Assembly (NCBI RefSeq): GCF_026966905.1 | Contig: NZ_JAPUBN010000011.1 | Location: 372,001 to 436,000, forward strand | DNA length: 64,000 nt | Origin: Marinomonas phaeophyticola | GTDB taxonomy: Bacteria; Pseudomonadota; Gammaproteobacteria; Pseudomonadales; Marinomonadaceae | Direction: 5' to 3' | Part shown: positions 56,226 to 64,000 of the stretch, in pieces | Numbering within the stretch: the stretch's first letter is position 1 | Layout: each line of letters begins with the position of its first letter | The notes under the pieces: generated by a model | The model's input: the letters and a program-made list of their open reading frames with translations, nothing else | The model's database searches: none | Told to the model about the DNA's origin: nothing | Program-made: the position numbers and the translations under genes

Positions 56226-56342
56226 TGATTTTTCTGTGTGACTCCTTCTAGCTTCTTTTCCTTCATCTATTTTCATTTGCCGCTTTTTGCCGTTCTTTTA
56301 AGCAATAAAATCTAAGTTATTGAATTATATGATGTATTTTTA

Positions 56343-56360
56343 TTGGCATCTATTTTGCTT
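56343..56360 (+). promoter_or_regulatory. Sigma-54 (RpoN) promoter for flgBCDE
   Basis: TTGGCATCTATTTTGCTT has the invariant GG (56345-56346) and GC (56357-56358) with exactly ten bases between, matching the -24/-12 consensus. It lies about 48 bases before flgB. A FlrC-type activator would be needed. Confidence 0.85.
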
Positions 56361-56405
56361 AATATTTAATAATATTACATTAAGGTTTAGATGGGAGTTG
56401 CGTAC

Positions 56406-56810
56406 ATGGCTATAACATTTGAAGGTGCATTTGCAGGACATGATAAAGCATTATTGTTTCGTAGTGCTCGTTCTGCTGTATTAGCGAATAATATAGCAAA
56501 CTCTGATACACCGAATTATAAGGCTCGAGATATTAGCTTTGAATCGATGATGCAAGAGGCAACTCGTAGTCAACTATCTATGAGCGCAACGAATAATAAA
56601 CATTTTTCGCAATCCTCTGGTTTTTCTGGATCTGATGACGATGCCTTGTTGTATCGAACACCTAATCAGCCGTCTATAGATGGTAACACGGTAGATATGC
56701 AAAGAGAGCAAGCTGAATTTGCTCAGAACTCACTTCAATTTGACACTAGCTTTTTGTTTTTGGATAGAAAAATTAGTGGCATGAAGAAAGCCATATCAGG
56801 AGGGCAGTAA
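56406..56810 (+). CDS. flgB: Flagellar basal-body rod protein FlgB
   Basis: Proximal rod subunit, 134 aa. The N-terminal rod motif VLANNIANSDTPNYKARDI and the terminal coiled region with EFAQNSLQFDTSFLFLDRKISGMKKAI are typical. The ATG at 56406 follows GGGAG and gives MAITFEGAF; an upstream in-frame ATG at 56391 would overlap that ribosome site. It is the first gene of a run to flgE and starts the sigma-54 unit. Confidence 0.95.
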   Translation: MAITFEGAFAGHDKALLFRSARSAVLANNIANSDTPNYKARDISFESMMQEATRSQLSMSATNNKHFSQSSGFSGSDDDALLYRTPNQPSIDGNTVDMQREQAEFAQNSLQFDTSFLFLDRKISGMKKAISGGQ

Positions 56811-56812
56811 GC

Positions 56813-57262
56813 ATGTCTTTAAATAACATATTTGCTATTGCTGGATCAGCAATGAGCGCTCAAAGTGTCCGCTTAAATACCGTAGCGAGTAATATTGCTA
56901 ACGTAGACAGTGTTTCCAGCTCTGTTGATCAAACTTACCGAGCTCGTAAGCCTGTTTTTGCTGAAATGTTTGATCAGTCTATGCAGGCCCATGGCTGGAA
57001 TAATGTAAACGATAATGGAATGGGTGCCGGTATTGGGGTTCAGGTGAAGGGGATTATTGAATCCGATGCGCCTCTAGAACCAAGGTATGAACCTGATCAT
57101 CCAATGGCGAATGAAAGTGGTTTTGTTTTTTATCCAAATGTTAATCCTGTGGAAGAAATGGCAGATATGATGTCGGCATCTCGTTCTTTTCAGACGAATG
57201 TCGAGGTTATGAATTCGGCCAAAAGCATGATGCAAAAAGTTTTGACGCTTGGTCAGGCGTAA
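56813..57262 (+). CDS. flgC: Flagellar basal-body rod protein FlgC
   Basis: Proximal rod subunit, 149 aa. It has the flagellar rod signature near the N-terminus (RLNTVASNIANVDS) and the C-terminal SASRSFQTNVEVMNSAKSMMQKVLTLG segment. It starts two bases after flgB. Length and motifs are normal. Confidence 0.96.
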   Translation: MSLNNIFAIAGSAMSAQSVRLNTVASNIANVDSVSSSVDQTYRARKPVFAEMFDQSMQAHGWNNVNDNGMGAGIGVQVKGIIESDAPLEPRYEPDHPMANESGFVFYPNVNPVEEMADMMSASRSFQTNVEVMNSAKSMMQKVLTLGQA

Positions 57263-57272
57263 GGGGTAGCAT

Positions 57273-57965
57273 ATGGCAGAAATAAGTAATGGTTTAAACA
57301 GTCTGATTGCTCAGTACGGTACAGATAAGGCGAAAGCAGCATCTGGTGTTGATACGCAAACGGCAACAGAAAAAGCCAGTATTGGTGATCAAGATGTGTT
57401 TATGACTCTGTATATTGAGCAGCTTAAAAATCAAGACCCAACTGCCCCTCAAGATACTAATGATATGGTTGCTCAGATGTCTCAGTTTAATCAGGTTGAG
57501 CAGCTATCAACGATCTCTTCACGCTTAGAGTCCATGTCTGCGGCACTGACCTCTAGTCAAGCGTTAGGCGCTTCGACATTGGTAGGTAAGTCTGTTTTTG
57601 TTAGTCAGAAGTCAGCCGAATTAGCTGAAGATGGGAATATCGCTTTACGAGTGGAGATTCCTGATGATGCTCAAACAACGACCTTGAAGATTTCAGATGC
57701 GAGTGGCAACTTGGTTAAAGAAGTCGACTTGAGCGATAAAGAATACACATGGGACGGAAAAGCGGCAGATGGCAATCCTTTGCCGCCTGGTAGTTATCAG
57801 TTTTCCGCCAAGGCGCGAACATTCGATGGGGATGTTGTTGAGCTACAAACTTTGCTTCCTGCGAGGATTCAAGGTGTCACAATCAACGGTGCTAATGGCA
57901 CGGAACTTAATGTTGCTGGGCATGGCAAACTTAGCCTGTCTAGCGAACTAGAAATTGTAGGTTAA
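57273..57965 (+). CDS. flgD: Flagellar hook-capping protein FlgD
   Basis: Scaffold for hook polymerisation, removed when the hook is complete. The protein is 230 aa. The FlgD N-terminal block FMTLYIEQLKNQDPTAPQDTNDMVAQMSQFNQVEQL is clear. Residues from about 120 form the FlgD Ig-like and Tudor-like folds (TTLKISDASGNLVKEVDLS..WDGKAADGNPLPPGSYQF). It lies ten bases after flgC. Confidence 0.95.
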   Translation: MAEISNGLNSLIAQYGTDKAKAASGVDTQTATEKASIGDQDVFMTLYIEQLKNQDPTAPQDTNDMVAQMSQFNQVEQLSTISSRLESMSAALTSSQALGASTLVGKSVFVSQKSAELAEDGNIALRVEIPDDAQTTTLKISDASGNLVKEVDLSDKEYTWDGKAADGNPLPPGSYQFSAKARTFDGDVVELQTLLPARIQGVTINGANGTELNVAGHGKLSLSSELEIVG

Positions 57966-57977
57966 TCGGAGGGCGTT

Positions 57978-59678
57978 ATGGGATTTAATACAGCACTTTC
58001 AGGCATCAAAGCTTCTGCGGATTTTTTGAGTGTCACAGGTAACAATATAGCAAACTCCGATACGACTGGCTTTAAGCGTTCTCGTGTTGAGTTTGGAGAT
58101 CTTTATAATACGAGTGTACTGGGTGCAGGTAGTAGTAATGCTATCGGTTCTGGTGTCAGTGTTAATAATGTTGCTCAGCAATTTGCTCCTGGTAATATAT
58201 CTGATACAGGAAGTAATTTGGATTTAGCCATTGATGGAACTGGTTTTTTTGTCTTGGACGTAGGTGGTACGCAGGGTTTTACTCGAGCGGGAGACTTTAA
58301 ACTTGATGAGGAAGGTTTTCTTGTTACTAACGATGGGGCGAATGTTCAGGGATATAATGCTGTCGAAGGTATTATTGGCGGTAACTTAGAAAATTTAACC
58401 GTGCCTACTGAGCGTATTGCGCCGCAAGCGACCTCTGAAATGTCGATTCAAGCTAACCTTGATTCTCGTTCTGAAGATGTGCCGGCGTTTATTGATGATA
58501 TCTTTGACCCTACTGATCCGACTACGTTTGATTATACTCAAACTCAAACGGTTGCGGATACTCAAGTTCCACCTCAAAACCACATCGTTACTTACTTCTA
58601 TGCGAAATCTGATTTGCCTAACACTTATCAAGTTTATGCAACAGTAGACGGTTCCCCGACTGATGATGCAGGTACGGAATGGTTGACCGACCAGTATATT
58701 ACTTTCAACGGTCCTGATGGTTATCGCGATGCGGTGGGTACAATTCAGCCTGGCGGAACACAGGTGTTGTATGCCGGTACCAATCAGCCTCAAGTGACTG
58801 ATATTACTAGTTTATCTCAAGCTCCGTTTACTTTAGGTGGTACGTTAAATGGTAATGCTATTAACGATACTTTAGCTGTGGCCAGTGTTGTTGAGCCTTC
58901 TAATATTGCTCGTAAATCATTTGATCCTGCAGACCCTTCTAGTTATACCTACGGTAATACAAAGAATATCTATGACACTTTGGGTGAAACTCATACTGTG
59001 GGTTATTACTTTATCCAACAGGGCGAAGCCAATACATTTGAGCTGAAAATTACTGTTGATGGAAAACAAACCTACGATGATCCAGTAACGGGTACGGCGA
59101 CTCGCTTTGTTCCTGAAGATACGGTAGTGACGTTTGATGCGGCCGGTAATTTGTCGGGTACTTTTGAAGGCTTTCCTCCTTTCGCAATTTCTTCTCCAAT
59201 CCAGTTGGAGATTACAGGTTTCGATCCAACGAACCCTTCAGCAACCATTCCAGTGGATCTTGCGGGGACGACTCAATATGCATTGACCAGTACTGATACT
59301 TTTACTCAGGATGGTTTTGCTGCCGGTGAGTTGCAGGGAGTCTCTTTTGATGAGGATGGCTTTTTGATTGCGACGTATACGAACCAACAGACAGCTGTGC
59401 TTGGGCAGGTTGCGTTAGCTACCTTTGATAATACTGATGGATTGAGCCCTGCAGGTGATACGGCTTGGGTGGCAAGCTCGAACTCGGGAGTGGCAAACAT
59501 TGGCCGAGCGAATACAGGAACACTAGGAAGTATTCGTGGTGGTGCTCTTGAAGAATCCAATGTTGATTTAACATCCGAATTGGTTGCCTTGATTGAGGCG
59601 CAAAGAAACTATCAGGCTAACTCGAAAACCTTAGAGACTGAAAATACGGTAACCCAGACAATCATTAACTTACGTTAA
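57978..59678 (+). CDS. flgE: Flagellar hook protein FlgE
   Basis: Forms the hook that joins rod and filament. The protein is 566 aa, longer than the 402-aa Salmonella protein because of an enlarged surface-exposed middle (about 160-460). The N-terminal motif NIANSDTTGFKRSRVEFGDLY, the FlgE D1 segments, and the C-terminal SNVDLTSELVALIEAQRNYQANSKTLETENTVTQTIINLR are canonical. A terminator follows. Confidence 0.96.
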   Translation: MGFNTALSGIKASADFLSVTGNNIANSDTTGFKRSRVEFGDLYNTSVLGAGSSNAIGSGVSVNNVAQQFAPGNISDTGSNLDLAIDGTGFFVLDVGGTQGFTRAGDFKLDEEGFLVTNDGANVQGYNAVEGIIGGNLENLTVPTERIAPQATSEMSIQANLDSRSEDVPAFIDDIFDPTDPTTFDYTQTQTVADTQVPPQNHIVTYFYAKSDLPNTYQVYATVDGSPTDDAGTEWLTDQYITFNGPDGYRDAVGTIQPGGTQVLYAGTNQPQVTDITSLSQAPFTLGGTLNGNAINDTLAVASVVEPSNIARKSFDPADPSSYTYGNTKNIYDTLGETHTVGYYFIQQGEANTFELKITVDGKQTYDDPVTGTATRFVPEDTVVTFDAAGNLSGTFEGFPPFAISSPIQLEITGFDPTNPSATIPVDLAGTTQYALTSTDTFTQDGFAAGELQGVSFDEDGFLIATYTNQQTAVLGQVALATFDNTDGLSPAGDTAWVASSNSGVANIGRANTGTLGSIRGGALEESNVDLTSELVALIEAQRNYQANSKTLETENTVTQTIINLR

Positions 59679-59689
59679 TCGGTTGAAAT

Positions 59690-59720
59690 AAAGCCTTCTC
59701 TAGGAATGGGGAAGGCTTTT
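59690..59720 (+). terminator. Intrinsic terminator after flgE
   Basis: The stem AAAGCCTTC/GAAGGCTTT (59690-59698 with 59711-59719) ends in four T. It starts 12 bases after the flgE stop and would divide the rod/hook genes into two units. Confidence 0.8.
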
Positions 59721-59762
59721 GTGCGTCTGATTTTTGCTGATTACACTCAAAAGAATCTACTT

Positions 59763-59779
59763 TGGCATATTTTTTGTAT
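59763..59779 (+). promoter_or_regulatory. Candidate sigma-54 promoter for flgFGHIJ
   Basis: TTGGCATATTTTTTGTA has the -24 GG at 59764-59765 and ten bases on to G at 59776. The -12 reads GT rather than GC, so it is an imperfect match. It lies between the flgE terminator and flgF. Confidence 0.6.
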
Positions 59780-59816
59780 TGTCCTAGGTAGATTCTTTTT
59801 TTTGAGGGTATGGCTA

Positions 59817-60560
59817 ATGGACAGAGCACTCTATTTGGCGATGAGTGGTGGTAAGCAAACCATGCATGCGCAATCCATTCATGCAAACAATTTGGCTAAT
59901 GTTAGTACTACAGGCTTTCGTTCTGATTTTGAGCAAGCTCGTTCAATGCAAATCAATGGCGAACATTTTCCATCGAGAGTGTTTGCAATGACGGAGAACC
60001 CAGGTACACGATTTGCTTCTGGTGGTCTCATTCAAACGAGTCGAAGTCTTGATATTGCTGTGCAAGACAGAGGATTTATTACTGTTCAGGACGAGTTAGG
60101 GCGTGAGTCCTATACACGTGCTGGTGATTTGCAAATCACTTCTGTGGGTCAGCTTGTGACCGGTACAGGTTTGCCTGTAATGGGCAATGCTGGTCCTATC
60201 TTTTTACCTCCTTTAGATAAAATCACGATTGGCGATGATGGAACGATTTCTATTATTCCTCAAGGTGCTGGTTTGGCTGAAACGGCCGTTATCAATCAAA
60301 TTAAGCTGGTTGACCCAGATACCAAGCTGCTCGAGAAAGGTAATAGTGGTTTGATTTATGGTAAAGAAGGTCAAACGTTTGAACAAAGTCCTAATGCGAG
60401 AGTGACCTCAGGCTTTCTCGAAGGCAGTAATGTTAATGCGGTTGAAGAGATGACGCATATTATGAGCTTGTCTCGCCGCTTTGAACTGAATATTAAGGTG
60501 ATGGATACTGTTCGAAATAATGAAAATGCCTCGGCACGTATATTGCAGCGTAATGCATAA
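59817..60560 (+). CDS. flgF: Flagellar basal-body rod protein FlgF
   Basis: Proximal rod protein of 247 aa. It begins MDRALYLAMSGGKQTMHAQ, the standard FlgF start, and carries the rod motif NNLANVSTTGFRSDFEQAR and a C-terminal EEMTHIMSLSRRFELNIKVM segment. The ATG at 59817 follows GAGGG; the longer reading from 59706 runs through the terminator and promoter region and is rejected. Confidence 0.94.
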   Translation: MDRALYLAMSGGKQTMHAQSIHANNLANVSTTGFRSDFEQARSMQINGEHFPSRVFAMTENPGTRFASGGLIQTSRSLDIAVQDRGFITVQDELGRESYTRAGDLQITSVGQLVTGTGLPVMGNAGPIFLPPLDKITIGDDGTISIIPQGAGLAETAVINQIKLVDPDTKLLEKGNSGLIYGKEGQTFEQSPNARVTSGFLEGSNVNAVEEMTHIMSLSRRFELNIKVMDTVRNNENASARILQRNA

Positions 60561-60627
60561 TTAGTATCCGTAACTCAGTAAGTAAACTTATGTTTGCTTG
60601 AGAAAGAATTATTTTATAGGTGATGGT

Positions 60628-61413
60628 ATGCATTCAGCTCTTTGGATTAGTAAGACAGGTTTAAGTGCAATGGATAAGCAATTATCTGTTGTTTCAAATA
60701 ACTTAGCTAATATCTCTACTGTGGGTTTTAAAAAAGATAGAGCGGTTTTTGAAGATCTTTTATATCACACAGTTAGACAGCCTGGCGGATTAAGTACTCA
60801 AAATAATGAGTTGCCTTCAGGTTTGCAAATTGGTGCAGGTGTGCGTGTAACAGCGACTCAAAAAGACTTCTCTGAAGGGGATTACAATATTACGGATAGG
60901 CAGCTAGATGTTGCGATTCAAGGGGATGGGTTCTTTCAGGTGCTGCAGCCAGACGGTACTATCGGTTATACCAGAGACGGCAGTTTTCAGCTCAATAGTA
61001 ATGGTCAAATCGTTACTCCGAATGGGCTGTTATTGGAGCCGGCTGTCACAATAGATCCAGATGTGGTTGAAATTACCATCGGGGATGATGGGGTTGTTTC
61101 TGTGCTGAGAGCGGGACAAACAGACACAGAAGAAGTTGGCGCAATTAACGTAGCTGGCTTTATTAATCCAGCTGGTCTTGCTGCGCTGGGACAGAATTTA
61201 TTTGCGGAAACCAATGCCAGTGGCGCTCCTATAGTCGGAGTTCCGGGAGAAGACTCGCTTGGAGAGCTTCGCCAAGGTATGTTGGAAGCTTCCAATGTCA
61301 ATTCAGTTGAAGAGTTGGTTAATATGATTACCACTCAAAGAGCTTATGAAATGAACTCTAAAGTGATTTCGACAGCAGATTCAATGTTAGGTTTTGTTAC
61401 TCAGCAACTCTAA
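60628..61413 (+). CDS. flgG: Flagellar basal-body rod protein FlgG
   Basis: Distal rod subunit, 261 aa, the usual size. It shows MHSALWISKTGLSAMDKQLSVVSNNLAN, the STVGFKKDRAVFEDLLY motif and the distal-rod-specific IGAGVRV segment. SNVNSVEELVNMITTQRAYEMNSKVISTAD at the C-terminus is canonical. The ATG at 60628 after TAGG matches the family start. Confidence 0.96.
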   Translation: MHSALWISKTGLSAMDKQLSVVSNNLANISTVGFKKDRAVFEDLLYHTVRQPGGLSTQNNELPSGLQIGAGVRVTATQKDFSEGDYNITDRQLDVAIQGDGFFQVLQPDGTIGYTRDGSFQLNSNGQIVTPNGLLLEPAVTIDPDVVEITIGDDGVVSVLRAGQTDTEEVGAINVAGFINPAGLAALGQNLFAETNASGAPIVGVPGEDSLGELRQGMLEASNVNSVEELVNMITTQRAYEMNSKVISTADSMLGFVTQQL

Positions 61414-61432
61414 TAAGCGAATAGGTAAGATT

Positions 61433-62095
61433 ATGAGATTGATGATATTGGCGGCTTTAGGTGTATTTTTAACAGGTTGTGCGGCAGTTGAATCGACACC
61501 CAAGTCGGATGATCCTTTTTATGCGCCGGTTATTCAAGAAAATATACAAGCGAACAGAAAAGCCGATGGCAGTATTTATCAAGCTGGTATGGGAGATATT
61601 TTCTTTGGGGATAAAAAAGCACGACGAATTGGTGATATTTTGACGATAAATTTGAGTGAAAGTACTCGATCAACAAAATCAAATGATGCCAGTGTGTCTA
61701 AGTCTTCTTCATCAACAATAGGTAATCCTACTATACTTGGTATACCTATTGGGTTGGATACTAACTTGCCAAGTACCAATACAGATTTTTCTGGTAGTGC
61801 TGACGCGAATCAAAGCAACAGCTTATCTGGAAGTATTACCGTGACGGTTTATAATATTTATCCAAATGGCTTATTGGCAGTAAGAGGGGAGAAATGGATT
61901 ACACTCAATCGTGGACAAGAATACATTCGGGTTTCAGGATTGGTTCGTGAATCAGATATCAGTGCGGAGAACACGGTCAGCTCAACCCGATTAGCGGATG
62001 CTCGGATAGCCTACTCTGGAACGGGTGAGCTTTCGGAAGGCAGTAAGCAAGGTTGGCTAAGTCGATTTGTAAACTCCAGCTGGATGCCTTTTTAA
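61433..62095 (+). CDS. flgH: Flagellar L-ring lipoprotein FlgH
   Basis: Outer-membrane ring protein, 220 aa. A lipoprotein signal peptide ends with LTGC (Cys16). The FlgH core has LFFGDKKARRIGDILTI-type sequence (DIFFGDKKARRIGDILTINLSE) and a C-terminal beta-rich part with RGEKWITLNRGQEYIRVSGLVR. The ATG at 61433 is chosen because it gives the compact signal peptide; the longer reading overlaps flgG. Confidence 0.95.
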   Translation: MRLMILAALGVFLTGCAAVESTPKSDDPFYAPVIQENIQANRKADGSIYQAGMGDIFFGDKKARRIGDILTINLSESTRSTKSNDASVSKSSSSTIGNPTILGIPIGLDTNLPSTNTDFSGSADANQSNSLSGSITVTVYNIYPNGLLAVRGEKWITLNRGQEYIRVSGLVRESDISAENTVSSTRLADARIAYSGTGELSEGSKQGWLSRFVNSSWMPF

Positions 62096-62147
62096 GGCTA
62101 CTTTTGGCATTCATTGACGGTAATTTTATTTTTTCTAGGTTCATCTT

Positions 62148-63233
62148 ATGAGATTGTTAAGTACATTAATACTGCTTTGTGTGACGAGTTTTACCCATGC
62201 AGAAAGATTGAAAGACATTACTTCTGTAGAAGGTGTTCGTAATAACCAATTATTCGGCTATGGTTTGGTTATTGGATTAAATGGCACTGGAGATAATACG
62301 GCTTTTACAGAGCAGAGTTTTGCCAGCATGCTGTCTCAATTTGGCATTACTTTGCCGGAAGGTGTGCAAACCAATTCGGATAATGTCGCGGCGGTTTCTT
62401 TGACGGCTACGCTGCCTGCATTTTCTAAACCAGGTCAAAATATTGATGTCACGGTATCATCAATTGGTAATTCGAGTAGCTTGAGAGGGGGGACGTTATT
62501 GTTATCGACCCTTAAAGGGGCGGATGGTGAAGTCTATGCTATTGCGCAAGGAAACTTAGTTGTTGGTGGTTTAGGGGTTCAGGGAGCGGATGGCTCTAGA
62601 TTATCCGTTAATATTCCTACAGTAGGTCGAATTCCGAATGGCGCTTCGGTTGAACGAGTGGTGCCGAATAGCTTTAACCGAGGTGATACATTAACATTTA
62701 ATCTTAATCGTCCAGACTTTACGACGGCTAAGCATGTCGCCGACCGAATTAATAATCTATTGGGTCCAAATATTGCCCAGACATTAGACGCAACTTCCAT
62801 TCGTGTTTCAGCACCAAGAGATCCAAGTCAGAGAGTTTCGTTTTTATCAATATTAGAAAATTTAGAAGTGGAACTAGGTCAAGAGAGAGCGAAAATTGTT
62901 ATTAATTCTCGTACAGGAACGATTATCATAGGACAAAATGTCACCGTTACTCCGGCGGCTGTGACTCATGGTAGTTTGACGGTGACAATTAAAGAAAACC
63001 CTGAGATAGGACAGCCAAACGCGTTAGCTGGTGGTGAGACGATTCTAGCGCCTCGAACAGAAATAACCGTAGATGAAGACAGTGGTCATATGTTTCTCTT
63101 TAATCCTGGTGCGTCCCTCAACGATATTGTAAGGGCGGTTAATCAAGTAGGAGCTGCGCCTGGTGACGTCATGGCTATATTGGAAGGCTTAAAGCAGGCT
63201 GGCGCGTTAAATGCCGATCTAGTGGTAATATAA
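62148..63233 (+). CDS. flgI: Flagellar P-ring protein FlgI
   Basis: Forms the periplasmic P ring around the rod. The protein is 361 aa with a signal peptide ([18 protein letters not shown]) and the FlgI signature [32 protein letters not shown]. The two-thirds mark has the [22 protein letters not shown] segment. FlgA in this window is its chaperone. Confidence 0.96.
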   Translation: MRLLSTLILLCVTSFTHAERLKDITSVEGVRNNQLFGYGLVIGLNGTGDNTAFTEQSFASMLSQFGITLPEGVQTNSDNVAAVSLTATLPAFSKPGQNIDVTVSSIGNSSSLRGGTLLLSTLKGADGEVYAIAQGNLVVGGLGVQGADGSRLSVNIPTVGRIPNGASVERVVPNSFNRGDTLTFNLNRPDFTTAKHVADRINNLLGPNIAQTLDATSIRVSAPRDPSQRVSFLSILENLEVELGQERAKIVINSRTGTIIIGQNVTVTPAAVTHGSLTVTIKENPEIGQPNALAGGETILAPRTEITVDEDSGHMFLFNPGASLNDIVRAVNQVGAAPGDVMAILEGLKQAGALNADLVVI

Positions 63234-63272
63234 ACATTTGGTTTTAGTCCAGAGTAGGTCAGAGGAGAGGTT

Positions 63273-64000
63273 GTGAATAAAGTAAATTCCAATGAGTTTT
63301 ATGGTGACTTTGCATCCTTGGCCGCCTTGAAAACGCAAGCGCAAAAAGATCCTGATGCCGCATTAAAAAGAGTTGCTCAAGAATTCGAATCTATTTTTAT
63401 TGGCATGCTATTAAAAAATATGCGTAGTTCCAATGAGGTTATTGGTGGGACGGATTTATTTTCTAGTAGCCAAACCCGTCAGTATGAAGAGATGCTGGAT
63501 TCACAAATGGCGCAATCAATGGCGACTTCTGGTGGTGTTGGTTTAGCGGATGCATTAATACGCCAATTTGAAGGTCGTGGTACGGCGTCTTTATCTGCAG
63601 CAAGGGCAGAAAGTAGTGATGACTCTTCATTGCTGCAAAGTATCGCTACTCATGATTTAGCAAAAATACAATTAATGGCTCAAGCGGCAAGTAAGCGTTT
63701 ATTAGATCAGTCTGAGTTGACTCGTCAGTTATCTTCAAATACCGCAGCGGAGGTGGGTGCTTCTAATGTAAACTCATCGGACGTTGTTCCTGTCAAAAAT
63801 GTCATATTTGACTCCCCTGAATCCTTTGTAGAAGATCTTTGGCCTCTGGCTCAGCAAGCCGGTAGGCAGCTTGGTGTAGATCCCAAGGCTATTTTGGCTC
63901 AGGCCGCGTTAGAAACTGGCTGGGGAAAGTACCCAATAGCTAAGGCGGATGGCAGTGCTAGCTTTAATATGTTTGGGATCAAAGCCGATTCGCGTTGGCA
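63273..64000 (+). CDS. flgJ: Flagellar rod-assembly protein / muramidase FlgJ (partial, runs off the window)
   Basis: The start is GTG at 63273 after GAGGAGAGG. The reading frame is open to the window end, covering about 242 codons. The N-terminal rod-binding domain has AQEFESIFIGMLLKNMRSSNE. The C-terminal glucosaminidase domain starts near residue 190 (LAQAALETGWGKYP, with the catalytic Glu in ALETGWG, and FNMFGIKAD). It is the dual-domain FlgJ found in most gammaproteobacteria. Confidence 0.93.
   Translation, partial: MNKVNSNEFYGDFASLAALKTQAQKDPDAALKRVAQEFESIFIGMLLKNMRSSNEVIGGTDLFSSSQTRQYEEMLDSQMAQSMATSGGVGLADALIRQFEGRGTASLSAARAESSDDSSLLQSIATHDLAKIQLMAQAASKRLLDQSELTRQLSSNTAAEVGASNVNSSDVVPVKNVIFDSPESFVEDLWPLAQQAGRQLGVDPKAILAQAALETGWGKYPIAKADGSASFNMFGIKADSRW

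Noticed and set aside
58395..58793. 132-codon minus-strand ORF inside flgE
   Set aside because: It lies wholly within a well-supported gene, has no ribosome site and shows an Arg/Ile-rich composition typical of an antisense shadow.

Overview
The window is a contiguous piece of a gammaproteobacterial chromosome. It is moderately AT-rich and has a marine Oceanospirillales look; a Marinomonas-like organism is my inference from gene order and protein flavour, not a database result. Conserved blocks support this: nusA-infB-rbfA-truB-rpsO-pnp, rpsU-yqeY-dnaG-rpoD, djlA/lptD-surA-pdxA-rsmA-apaG-apaH, rpe-gph, trpG/trpDC, and flgNMA/cheV-cheR/flgBCDEFGHIJ. Almost all of it is housekeeping sequence. 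No CRISPR array, prophage or intact mobile element is visible.

Layout. 1-6.7 kb: the translation-factor and RNA-decay operon. 6.7-10.4 kb: small accessory genes (LPP20-like and DUF3080 lipoproteins, a VF530 protein, a GGDEF protein). 10.4-13.7 kb: glk-zwf-eda behind a HexR-like operator. 13.7-20.4 kb (minus strand): PhoH2, then the macromolecular-synthesis operon. 20.6-30 kb: tsaD-folB, then on the minus strand cca, glpE, apaH, apaG, rsmA, pdxA, surA and lptD. 30-33.5 kb: djlA, a DUF3530 protein, rpe and gph. 33.5-40 kb: a cation-homeostasis block (MscS channel, MgtE, NhaP2) plus a flavodoxin-fold oxidoreductase with a divergent LysR regulator. 40-47.3 kb: trpG, then manC, a dead IS5-family transposase and manB, then trpD-trpC and an OsmC protein. 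47.4-52.2 kb (minus strand): a tight five-gene operon of DedA, ATP-grasp, OlsF-like acyltransferase, DinB-like and NRDE proteins. 52.4-64 kb: tRNA-Arg(CCU) and the first half of the flagellar gene cluster, with recognisable sigma-28 and sigma-54 promoters; flgJ runs off the end.

Main points of interest. (1) Two essential genes, dnaG and tsaD, are each broken by what looks like one missing base in a homopolymer; sequencing or assembly error is the simplest explanation, but both sites would also be repaired by -1 ribosomal slippage. (2) The DedA/ATP-grasp/OlsF-like operon looks like an uncharacterised membrane-lipid module. (3) A nucleotide-sugar pair with an IS relic separates trpG from trpDC. 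(4) A compact multi-helix leader precedes the nhaP2 antiporter gene. (5) The rpsU promoter carries a perfect palindrome at its transcription start.
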